From: Clostridia bacterium
GTDB lineage: Bacteria > Bacillota > Clostridia > Oscillospirales > CAG-272
Assembly (NCBI GenBank): GCA_017450965.1
Contig: JAFSSQ010000038.1
Location: 1 to 54,944 of the forward strand
Direction: 5' to 3'
Length of the DNA: 54,944 nucleotides
Made by a program: the position numbers and the translations under genes. Numbering within the stretch: the stretch's first letter is position 1; every line of letters starts with the position of its first letter. Below, piece after piece: positions 41,202-50,800 of the stretch. Below the pieces are notes generated by a model. It was not told the DNA's origin. It saw nothing but the letters and a program-made list of their open reading frames with translations, and did no database searches.

Positions 41202-42433
41202 GACTTGTCAGGATCTCCGTGCAGATCCATGATCCGGAGCAGCTCTTTTTGCCTGGCAAGCTCCCCCTCGGGGAGAAAAATGCTATGCAGGGTCTCTTTT
41301 TGGACCCTCTTGTCCCGGCGGAAGAGGATGGAAAAAAACCGATGCGCCCACGCCGCCGGCAAGAGCCACGGTCTGCCGTCCAGATAGCCGCAGCCCGGGT
41401 AGGTCCGCATAGAAGAGTAACCGGGAAAGGCCCGCCGCGCCAGCATGGAGAGGCGCAGGATCCAGCGCGGACGCCCGGCGCGCAGAAAGGACCGGCGGGC
41501 GGCGCTGTATTTGTTTTTGGCGTCGGCAAAGCCGAAAACGCCGTTTGACATGATCTTTTCCGTCACGGCGGCGGCGTCCGCGGGGGCAAGACGCCGGAAA
41601 TCCGCCGGCGCCGTCACGCCGAACCAGCTTTCGATCAGCGAGTAGCAGGCGTGGGCAAATCCGGTCAGCCCGAGATCGGCGGTCATCTCCCCGATCCGGG
41701 TAAAGTCAAGTACGGGGCCCCGCTCGATCAGCACGGCGAGGTCAAAAAACTGCCGCACGCCGACGCCGTTTGTGAGAAAATGCTTGCGCAGATGGCTGAG
41801 AAGAAAGAGAAAATGGAAGCTCCAGTCAAGCTCCCCCTCGCGCGTAAAGGACATATACCCGTTGAAAAACGCGCTCTGCCGCGGATCGGGGTACTCGTCC
41901 TCCTCCGCGAGGCGGCTGTGGAGCTCAAAATGCCGTCCGGCGCGCACGCAGGTCCACGCGTGCTTGCTTGCTTCGCCGTCGTGCCGGAAGCCGAGGGAGC
42001 GCATCACCGCGATCGCCGCCTCCTCGTCGCCGGGGCGGATGAGGAGATCGCAATCCCCCATGCTGCGCAGATTGGGGACGGGATAGTACCGGGCAACGGC
42101 AAGCCCCTTGACGGAAAAGAGGGGAAGCTCCGCCGCCCGGAAGGCGGCGCGGATCTCCTGCAGGTCGCTTGTGCGGTTGGCGTAGACGAAGAGCGTGGCG
42201 CCGTACTCCTTTTCCAGCTGCGCCCGCGCGGCGTCGGGCAGAAAACTCCCGCACTGGCGGTAAACGACGGCGGCAAGCTGGTGGGCGCGGACGAGGCGGC
42301 AAAACGCCTCCCAATCCAGATCGGCGGCCGGCTCGGTCTTCCGGCCGTGCAGGTGATCCGCCAGCGCCGAGACGAGGAAGGAAAACGCGGCTTCCCTTCC
42401 GGCATATTCAGCTTTGGGCGGCGCCTTGCGCAT
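41198..42433 (-). CDS. nucleotidyltransferase-family protein (NTP_transf_5-like)
   Basis: A 411-residue protein. The nucleotidyltransferase signature is NLRSMGDCDLLIRPGDEE, with the DxD metal pair, followed by FELHSRL. An N-terminal helical part (DWEAFCRLVRAHQLAAVVYR) is typical of the family, and the C-terminal 150 residues are helical and basic. Members accompany lasso and other RiPP clusters, with roles in tailoring that are mostly untested. GGGAGG precedes start 42433. Confidence 0.85.
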   Translation of the reverse strand: MRKAPPKAEYAGREAAFSFLVSALADHLHGRKTEPAADLDWEAFCRLVRAHQLAAVVYRQCGSFLPDAARAQLEKEYGATLFVYANRTSDLQEIRAAFRAAELPLFSVKGLAVARYYPVPNLRSMGDCDLLIRPGDEEAAIAVMRSLGFRHDGEASKHAWTCVRAGRHFELHSRLAEEDEYPDPRQSAFFNGYMSFTREGELDWSFHFLFLLSHLRKHFLTNGVGVRQFFDLAVLIERGPVLDFTRIGEMTADLGLTGFAHACYSLIESWFGVTAPADFRRLAPADAAAVTEKIMSNGVFGFADAKNKYSAARRSFLRAGRPRWILRLSMLARRAFPGYSSMRTYPGCGYLDGRPWLLPAAWAHRFFSILFRRDKRVQKETLHSIFLPEGELARQKELLRIMDLHGDPDKS

Positions 42434-42461
42434 AACGGTCCCTCCCCTTCGCGGGTATCAG

Positions 42462-42929
42462 TCAAAAAATGTCGATCGGCAGCTCGTGAGTGCCAAGCGG
42501 CGGCAGCGTATCGTAAGGAGACAACGTCGTCGACTCGGCGGCGGTCGTGCCGGGCGCGGTTTCGACGGCGGTGGTGCCGGGCGCGGCGGTCGTGCCGGGC
42601 GCGGTCTCGGCTTCGGTCACAGCCGGACCCGTTCCGTCGCCGGTCTTTGCGGTAACGGGCGCTTCGGTCTCCCGGCTCCCGGTGGCGGCGGACTCGCCGC
42701 TCTCGGAGGGAGAGGCGGGCTCGTCCGTTCCGACGCTCTCGGAGGGAGAAACGGGCTCCGCCGTCCCGCCGCTCTCGGACGGAGAGACGGGCGCGGCGCT
42801 TTCACCGTGTCCGGTGAGAGACGCCGACTCGCCGGAGGGGGTCTCCGGGTCGGAGCCGCAGCCCTGCAGGATCAGAGCCGCGAGCAACGCGGCGAGAAGA
42901 ACGAGGAGGGCCGTTTTGCGTTTCATCAT
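42462..42929 (-). CDS. small Ser/Thr/Pro-rich lipoprotein in the RiPP cluster
   Basis: A 155-residue lipoprotein starting MMKRKTALL with lipobox LILQGCG. The mature part is low complexity, built of repeats such as PVSPSESGGT and ETAPGTTA, and ends in a defined tail, GTHELPIDIF. The start overlaps the PqqD stop. Translational coupling inside the maturation operon is unusual for a plain lipoprotein. It may be a surface anchor, immunity protein or second substrate; I cannot choose. Confidence 0.7.
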   Translation of the reverse strand: MMKRKTALLVLLAALLAALILQGCGSDPETPSGESASLTGHGESAAPVSPSESGGTAEPVSPSESVGTDEPASPSESGESAATGSRETEAPVTAKTGDGTGPAVTEAETAPGTTAAPGTTAVETAPGTTAAESTTLSPYDTLPPLGTHELPIDIF

Positions 42930-43189
42930 ACGAGAAGCCCTTCCGCCGTCAGCGCGGCGATCACGTTTTGCACGGCTTGTTTTGCCTGCTCGGGGGTCAC
43001 TTCGTAGAGCGAGACGAGCTTTTTTGCCAGCCCGGCTTCGTCCAGCCCGTCGGCCAGACCCTCCCAGATCTCCTTGGCGGTCTCGTTGAGGCGCACGACG
43101 CCGGAAAACGTCTCGGCGCTCTCCTTGGTGGGAACGGCAACGTACTCGCCGTCCATTTCGGTCAGGACCCAACCTTCTTTCAGTTTCAT
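42926..43189 (-). CDS. PqqD-family peptide recognition protein
   Basis: An 87-residue RiPP recognition element. It matches PqqD in VVRLNETAKEIWEGLADG and the winged-helix end (VQNVIAALTAEGLLV). It binds the leader peptide and delivers it to the maturase (family knowledge). It overlaps the radical SAM stop by four bases and the lipoprotein start at its own end. Confidence 0.9.
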   Translation of the reverse strand: MKLKEGWVLTEMDGEYVAVPTKESAETFSGVVRLNETAKEIWEGLADGLDEAGLAKKLVSLYEVTPEQAKQAVQNVIAALTAEGLLV

Positions 43190-44508
43190 TCGGTTTTCTC
43201 CTTTCGGCGTTCGTAATGGGTGAGGATCTGCTCGCGCAGAGCGCTCAAGCGGATGGTTTGGATATGTTTCGGGCAGTGATCGTTCACCAGCGCGCATTTT
43301 TTCAGAAGAAAGCAGCGGGGCGTCAGAGGGCAGGCGCCGCACTCGGGCAGCCAGACGCGCTCTTTCCACGCGGCGATCCTCTCCGCGTCCCGCTCCTCCG
43401 AACAGATGCTGCCGCTGCGGTCTTTCCACACTTCGTGGTCGCACTTGCTCAGCCCGCCGTCCGGCAGGATGACCTCGCAGGAGTCGCTGCTTGCCTTGCA
43501 GGCGTTGACCGTGAGCTCGCGCCGCAGGAGCTTCCCTTCGGCGAGGCCGAGGTCTTTCAGCTTCTTCCGCAGGGCAAGGAAGCCCTCGGCGTCGCTGTTT
43601 TCCGCCTCAAAGCGCCCCGAGCCGCCGAAATCGCCGATCAGCGAGGGGTAAACGGACAGCCCCGCCTTGCCCGCAAAGCGGGCGGCGAGCTCGTCCGCGA
43701 GCGCGGTCAGCTCGGGGAGATTCTCCCGGCTGACGTTGAGACGAACGTGCACCGCGATCCCCGCGGCGCGGGCGGATTCGATGTTTTGCAGGACGCGGGA
43801 GTAGGCGTCTCCGCCTTCTTTGTAGGCCTTGACGCGGTTATAGGTATCGGCTCTGCCGTCGAGGGTGACCTGCGCGTCGGTCAGCTTCCAGAGGGAGACC
43901 GCCTTTTGCGCGGTACCGGCGTCGAGGTAATAGCCGTTTGTGATCATTTTGGAAGTATAGGCAACGCCGAGCTCGCCGAGCCGCGCAGAGATCGTATCAA
44001 TCGCCTCGCGGTTGACAAGCGGCTCGCCGCCGAACCAGCGAAGCGAAACGGGCTTGCCGCCGCATACGCGGGCGATATAGTCCGCCGCGGCGAGAGCCGT
44101 CTCGCGGGACATGGAGATCCGGCGCGCCCCCGCCTCGTAGCAATACGGACAGCGGGCGTTGCAGTCTGTGGTGGTAAAAACGGTAAAACTGTTTTTTGCG
44201 CCGTTTTGCGGCCGTTTGCCCCCGTGCAGGAGAGAAACGACCTCCAGCGTTTTGCGGACGAACGCCGCCTCGTCAAATCCCTCGGGAACGAGGAAACGGC
44301 GCGAGATCAGAAAGGAACGGTACCCGTCCCACTCGCTTTCATCTTCTAAGAGCAGCAGCTCCCCCGTAAGGGTGTGGTAAAGGAGCGTTCCCTCCTCGCA
44401 CGGGGTCTGCACGCACAGCGCGGTCAGGCGGTAGGAGCCGTTTTCCGTCGGCGTCTGAGCGCCGCATACCGCCGCCGCCGTCTCTGTTTGCGGATCAAGG
44501 ATCTTCAC
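43186..44508 (-). CDS. radical SAM/SPASM RiPP maturase
   Basis: A 440-residue radical SAM enzyme. The 4Fe-4S motif is TTDCNARCPYCYE (CxxxCxxC). SLRWFGGEPLVN and VTLDG are barrel motifs. A C-terminal SPASM-like region has many Cys (NACKASSDSC, GGLSKCDHE, LPECGACPL, RCFLLKKC), enough for two auxiliary clusters. The N-terminal about 100 residues may be another recognition domain. It probably links a Cys of the precursor to a carbon, or makes a C-C bond. GTG start at 44508. Confidence 0.92.
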   Translation of the reverse strand: MKILDPQTETAAAVCGAQTPTENGSYRLTALCVQTPCEEGTLLYHTLTGELLLLEDESEWDGYRSFLISRRFLVPEGFDEAAFVRKTLEVVSLLHGGKRPQNGAKNSFTVFTTTDCNARCPYCYEAGARRISMSRETALAAADYIARVCGGKPVSLRWFGGEPLVNREAIDTISARLGELGVAYTSKMITNGYYLDAGTAQKAVSLWKLTDAQVTLDGRADTYNRVKAYKEGGDAYSRVLQNIESARAAGIAVHVRLNVSRENLPELTALADELAARFAGKAGLSVYPSLIGDFGGSGRFEAENSDAEGFLALRKKLKDLGLAEGKLLRRELTVNACKASSDSCEVILPDGGLSKCDHEVWKDRSGSICSEERDAERIAAWKERVWLPECGACPLTPRCFLLKKCALVNDHCPKHIQTIRLSALREQILTHYERRKEKTE

Positions 44509-44542
44509 GCGCGTTTCCCTCCTCTCCCTATAGACGGGAAAG

Positions 44543-44570
44543 GGCGGCAGACGACTTCTCGTCTGCCGCC
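44543..44570 (-). other. hairpin between precursor and maturase genes
   Basis: Bases 44559-44570 and 44543-44554 form a 12-bp stem with a 4-base loop. On the minus strand only a short T-poor pyrimidine run follows. It probably attenuates transcription or protects the precursor mRNA, so precursor exceeds enzyme. Confidence 0.6.
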
Positions 44571-44614
44571 AAAACCCGTTGTAAAGTCAAGTGTTTGTTA
44601 CAGAGCGCTTATGG

Positions 44615-44737
44615 TCAGAATTGGTCAACGGACGTCTCGTCCTGCATTTCGCCAAAACCGCAGCCGGAGGTGCAGATCACGTCGTTTTCATCCACGCGGA
44701 TCACTTTGACCTCGGGGTCTTTGAATGTTTTCTTCAT
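44615..44737 (-). CDS. RiPP precursor peptide
   Basis: A 40-residue peptide. Residues 1-21 (MKKTFKDPEVKVIRVDENDV, then I) look like the leader of a common clostridial precursor type, MKKxYxxPEVxVI. The core begins around CTSGCGFGEMQDETSVDQF, with Cys22 and Cys26. AAGGAGG lies 11 bases before the ATG; an in-frame GTG at 44743 is five bases from it and is an alternative start. It sits directly upstream of the maturase. Confidence 0.82.
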   Translation of the reverse strand: MKKTFKDPEVKVIRVDENDVICTSGCGFGEMQDETSVDQF

Positions 44738-44769
44738 GTTCACCAAATCCTCCTTTTTGAGATTTTCCC

Positions 44770-44800
44770 GGATACCGGCGGGAGGAGCCCGCCGGTATCC
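44770..44800. other. strong hairpin between beta-helix gene and precursor
   Basis: GGATACCGGCGGG (44770-44782) pairs with CCCGCCGGTATCC (44788-44800). No T run follows in the minus direction, so it may be a weak terminator, a processing site or the 5' leader structure of the precursor mRNA. Confidence 0.6.
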
Positions 44801-44820
44801 GCGGGTGGCAGGGGTTTGTT

Positions 44821-47800
44821 TTAGTTTGCGAAGTAGGCCGCGGCAGCCAGATAGTAAGCGTACAGAGTTCTGGCGACGTAGTACTCAACCTCGGTTGTCT
44901 CGGTTCCTTGCTTATGGTACGCCCAGGTCATCGGAGAATACGTGAGTTCGGTAGTCTCTTCGGTACCCGTTCTGGTGATCACAACGGTAACGTTGTCGCC
45001 CAGATTCTTGGCGGCGATGCCGGGAACCGCGATGTAGCCGTAAGAGCCGCTGGCGGTGATCGTCACAGGCTGTCCGCCGACGGTCGCGGTGTAGTCACCC
45101 GAGGTGTAACCCGCGGCAGGCAGGAAGTAGACGTTGATCTGGGTGTTCTCCTTCAGTGAGAGCGAAGCGCTGAGCGTAAGGTCGCCGTCCTTTGTATGCG
45201 AGTACTCGGGAACGTCGGAAAGGGCAGCGTGCTCGGTGAGATTCTTGTTGGCCAGATCGTCGGTCTTGTAATTGAAGCGATTCTGAGCGGCAGCGCCGTA
45301 CTCAAGCAGAGCTCTGCAAAGGGTATCGAGGTTTACTTCATAGTCCGATTTTGTCGTGTCGGTCTTGTTCATGCAGTACCGCCGCGCGGAATAGTTGCGG
45401 GATTCAAGAAGCACGCCGTCGTAATAGAGCTCGAGGGTCACTTCGTCGACCAGTTCCTTGGCTACAACTTTGGCAACGGTGATATTATTTTCCGCGCCGG
45501 TAAGAGCGACCTCTTTGGTTTCATCGTGGAAGGTGTACTTCACGGTGAAGCGGCTCGGGTCAGTCTCGGCGTTGCCGTAACGGTCTTTGAGATCCCAAAC
45601 TTTGAGGTTGATCGCGACCATGTCCTTCAGAATGAGGGAGGCGCCCCATGCGTAACCCGGGTTTCCGGCAAACGTATCGATCGCAAGCTCAAACTCGCTG
45701 AAGTGGGTAACGGTGAACTGCACGTAGTAGTGATCGTACGTGCCTTGCAGCGGGAAGTGCTTGGTTTCGGCCGGGTAATCGGCGCTGCGGTGAACAACCT
45801 TGATCAGGCCGTTGGAAGCAGCAGCCGCTGCAAGTTCATTCGGAACCGGCAGGGTAACGGTGAAGACGGCGCCGCTTTCGAGCTTGTCGTTGGTAATGGT
45901 AACCGTCTCGGTCGGCGTGGTCGCATCGTTGACGTAGATCAGAGCGATCGGATGGACCTCGTAGGTGATGGTGTTTTCGACGATCGGGGGAGTATCGCGC
46001 ACGACCTGGATATGGACGTTGAGGGTGTCGTCAGCGTCGGCAACGGCGTCGACAACGCTGTCAAGCACTTTTTCCATATTCAGGTTGTCGAGGATCTCGT
46101 CAGCGGTGTTCCCGGAAGCGATTTCCTTATTCTCGGGAATGGCGTTCTCGACCTCAACCCTGACGTTGACCTCGCGGGCGGTACCGGTGCTTCCTTCGAT
46201 GACCTCATCGTTTGCGTCAACGACCGTCTTCGTCACGGTGTAGGTAGCGTCGAAGCCTTCGGTGATATTCTCGGGCTCGGTTTCTTCAACCAGGTTGCCA
46301 GCCTTGACTTCGCCGACCTGCCATTTGCCTAAGTTGTCGCCGGAGAGAGCAACCGCCTCGTAACCTTCGGCAACGCCCTTGTTGGTGGGATCGAAGTCGA
46401 AGATACCGCCGGTGATAACGGGCTTGATGCCGGTATGGAAGGTTGCGCTGCCCTTGATGAAGGTGCCGCCGGTGATATTCATCACGGAGCCGTTTTCGAC
46501 CCAGAACAGGTAGTTAGCCGCGCCGGGAACCGCCTTGTTGTAGGTGCCGTTGTTGATGGTAACTACGGAACCGCTCTGCGAGCAGACCGCATAGAACTTC
46601 AGTCCGCTGAAGGAGAGGTTGTTGATGGTCGCGGTAGAGGCGGACACGTTGATGCCGCCGAAGGTGGTCAGATTGTTGACAACAAAGTTCGTGGCTTCCC
46701 TCACGTAAACGATGTAGGAACCGTAGGTGGGCGTTTCGTAAAGCTTCGTGACCGCGCCGTTGCTATACTCGCCGTAGTAGAGCTGACCAAGGGTCATCGC
46801 ACCGTTCTGGAAGGTAACGTTGGTGCCGGTGACTTTGAAGGTGTTGTTGAACAGATTGCTCAGGGTGTATCCGTCGAGATCGAAGGTAATGTTGTTACCG
46901 GAGATCACGATCATGTTGTTTCTGTTGACGGTTTCGTCCTGTGCAACGTAAGAGGTGGTGTAGCCGTAGCCGGGCTCGTTGGCTTCCATATCGTAGTTGT
47001 CAAGCAGGGTGATGGTATCGCCGTCCTGAGCCGCCGCAAACGCAGCAGCCAGCGTGGTGTACTGGGTGTCACCGATCCGGGCAACGACAGCGCTGGCCGG
47101 GACGACTTCAAAGAAGTAAGAATCTTCGGAGATCGCAGCCGCCGTGTAGCCGCTCGCGACGTAAGTCGAAGGATCGGCGCTGAACTTACCGCCGTCAATC
47201 ACGATGGAACCGGTATCGGTGTCGGGAGCGAAGTTGATGAATTTGCCGCCGTGGATGATGATGGTGCCGGCATCCGCATAGACATCTTCAGCGAAATCAC
47301 CGCTGTTGATGGTTACGGTGCTGGTTGCAGACCATGTGGCGATATAGTTTGAGAAAGTGCAACCGGTTACTTCGATACTGTAGTTGTTGACCGGACCGTA
47401 GTCATCGCTATCCGTAACACTCAGCGCGGCATTGGTCACATCAATGACAGTATCTTTCACCTGCAGCGAACCGCCGCTGGGATCATGCGCGCCAACACGG
47501 CTGGAAACGATGCCGTAGGTGCCTTTAGTTGTAGTGTGATTGCCTACATTAGAAGAAATAGTGCAGTTGTCCACTACGATAGATCCATTACCGTATATTT
47601 CGATACCGGCAGTGGAATATGTAGTGCTGGAGCGCTCCATGTTGTAAATATCGGTATCACTGATAGTACCTGACGCGCTGCCCTTGATCTCGATACCCTT
47701 TGTGAATGCGCCGGAACGGCTGTTTGCACAGTCGATGTCGCAACCCTCTACATTGAAGTTGCCGCCGTAGAGGAAGATACCGCCTCTGTTGAACTTGCTG

Positions 47801-50800
47801 ACGCTTACACCGATAAGGTTGACCGTACCGGTGAAATTGGAGCTGACATAAATCGGGGCGTGGCCGGCATCGGTAGCGTGATTGTATCCAAAGCCCTCAA
47901 CGTTCAGTCCGTTGATCGTAACAGTGCCGTTGCCGGTGATGAATATATCGTTGGATCCCGTCTGATCCGGGGTGCCGTAGATCGTGTGGTCGTTGCCGTT
48001 GATGGTCAGCGACTTGTTGATCACGATCTCGCCGCCGCTCGTCAGGGAAACGTCATCGTCCGCAATCAGCTCGATGGTATCGCCCGCAGTCGCTGCCTCA
48101 ACAGCGTCCTTGAGGGAGGCGTACGGGGTCTCGCCGATCACAGCAACCGCCTGAGCGATCAGCTTATAGTTATCTGCAACCGGAACGTACAGGTAGCCGT
48201 CCGGCAGCGTCGGAACGTCTAATGTACCCTCCATATAGGTAGCTCTGATTTTGGTAGCAGATTGCACCGATTGATCAAGGTAGAAATGGCAGTTCTCGTT
48301 GCCAAGCGTAATGGTGCACCCATCCAACGCAAGGTTGTTGTTAGCACTCGGATTGTTGTGAAGTACAACAAACTGCCTGTTGCCGGTCGTGCTGTTTGCC
48401 GTGATATTGCAGTTTGTTACAGTAACGTTATAATCGACAGAATGCTCCGTTGTCTGACCTGTGGTGTCACCTTCCATGATAATAACGCCAAAGTCATTCC
48501 AGCCTTCCGCATTATAACTCTTATCGTTTATACCGATCAGGGTAGAATTGGATACGGAAACCGTACCGTTATCCCCCCAGAGGTTGATAACGCCCCAGCC
48601 GGTCAAGGTGCAGTTTGTGACGTTCAGTTCCAAATCGTCAACAGAGCCGCAGATATTGACCGTATAATAAGTCGCAGCAGCCGTGACGTGATCAAGAGTC
48701 AACCTAACAGAATCCTTATCGCTGTCGACCTGCACGGCTCTTTCCGTGTTGCCCGCGATCGTAAGGTTCTGGATCGTTACCGTAACGTTCGACTGATTGA
48801 TCCGGATCGCTCTGCTGGCTGTAGTCGTTAACGTATGGTTAGCGCCGTTAAGCGTGATGGATTTCGGGATAAAGACGACCGAATCAACACTCAGATCCTT
48901 CAGAAGGGTAACGACGTCGCCGTCCTGAGCCGCATCGATGGCAGCGGCAAGAGTCTCATACTTCACGTTGCCGATGTAGGCGGCATAGTTGGACTCGCCG
49001 ATCTTGTAGCCGTAGGTCGCCGAATCGTCGTCCGTGTTGGCAACCGCTTCGTAACCCTCGGCAACGTAGGTCGGGTTAAGATTGAACTTACCGCCGGTCA
49101 CTTCAAAAGGAGTGTCGTAAGTGGTCCAGCTGCTGGTGTCAGTCCAAGCGGTGCTGATGTTGAACATGCTGGCAGCATTGACAAAACCGAATCTGCCGCC
49201 GCTGATCTTGACCATCGGTTCGGTGGGCTCAGCCAGAGTCCCGGCAGAGGCGTCTTTGCCATACTCGCTCGCCCATTTGCGGACGCGGAATTTGGTGTTG
49301 GTGAAGTCGCCGCCGGTGATGTTCAGTTTCGTGCTGAACGGATGGCGGATCTTCATGTCGATCAGGCCGTTGATCGTACCGCCGGAAATGTTGATTTCTG
49401 TGTCGATCACACAACTCTTGGTGATATCGTCCGCTGTGAGATCGGTCAAATCCTGATCTTTGGTGTAGAGAACCGTATCAACAAAGATACCGGAATCAAG
49501 GATCGTACCGCCGGAAATGTTGACGTAGTTCTTCGAATAAACCTTCCAGTTCACGCCGGTGTTCTGGTACACGCGCAGAGCCGCGTCGCCCTGAGGCGCG
49601 GAGACCGTACCGCCGGTCATGTTGAAGGTGGAGATAACGCTGGAGCCCCACGCGTTGGAGCTGTTGTTGATGGCGTAACTCAACCGGTAACCGGCCGTGG
49701 TGTTCTCAACCTTGCCGGCCGTCAGGGTCAGGGTGCCGCCGCAGTTGTAAATCGTTACGTTTTCTTTGGAGTAACCGGTGTCGGGATTGCTTGTGGAAGC
49801 CGTGATCTTACCGTTTGCGCCCGCTGATGTATCGGTGATCTCCAAAGTGCCTTCATTGGTGATAAAATAGAAGGCGTTCGTGTCGGCGGAGCCGGTCACG
49901 GTGAAGCCGTTCAGGTCAAGAACGATGTTCTTGGTCGCGGCAACAGTCAGAGTGGCGTTGGCAGCCAGCGTCTCGTCCGCGATCATCTTGATCGTGGTCT
50001 TGGTCCCGTCGGTCGGGACAGCCGCGATGGCGTCCGCGAGAGACTCGTACTCCGCGTCGCCGATCTGAGCGACGTAGACAGCGGGAGCCTCGTAGAGGGT
50101 GAGGCTGCAGGACATACCATTATTATGGTAGCAAGAAACGGCATAGTTTGTATTGGTTACCGTGGGAGTGCCGGTGACGAGATAATCCAATCCGATTCCG
50201 ACATCCGCTTCCGCGCCATTGATGAAATAGCGGCCGGTACCGCCGGTAGAACTTTCGCTGATGCCGCTGTCGCCCCAGAAGTTATTGCTGAGGTCGCAGT
50301 TGGCGCCGGTGTAAACGGTGGCGCGCTTGCTACCGTCCGAACTCAGCGTGTTATAAACAAAACCGTTGAGATTTATAACGGAACCCGTCGCATTCGATCC
50401 GAGAACGATCACGGCGTCTTTTGCGTTCGCAGAGGTCGTAACCTGGTTTCCATAGAAATAGTTGCTCTCAAAATCCGTAGGATAAGAAGCGTACACGACC
50501 GCAACGTTGCCGTTACCGCTGACTGTATTCTCAATAAAGATGCAGTCCGTAATGTTGTAAGGCAGACCCTCCGCAACGCTTGCACATTCAGCGAGTTGAA
50601 CAATAGCGTTGCCGGCGCTGGTATTATGCATGAAATTGGAGTCGCTGATCGTCAGTTTGCTTCCCTGATCGGCATAAATGACAGTGCTGGGATACTCCCC
50701 AACCGGAGCGCCTGTTGTATTTGAATTGATTGAACATTTATCAACAGTAACATCAGCTGCCGCTACGCACAGAAGATCCTTTGCTCTGCCGGAGAATTCG

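Noticed and set aside
39998..44737. Lasso peptide cluster
   Set aside because: The kinase and nucleotidyltransferase fit, but there is no asparagine-synthetase-like cyclase or transglutaminase-like B2 protease. A radical SAM/SPASM enzyme is present instead.
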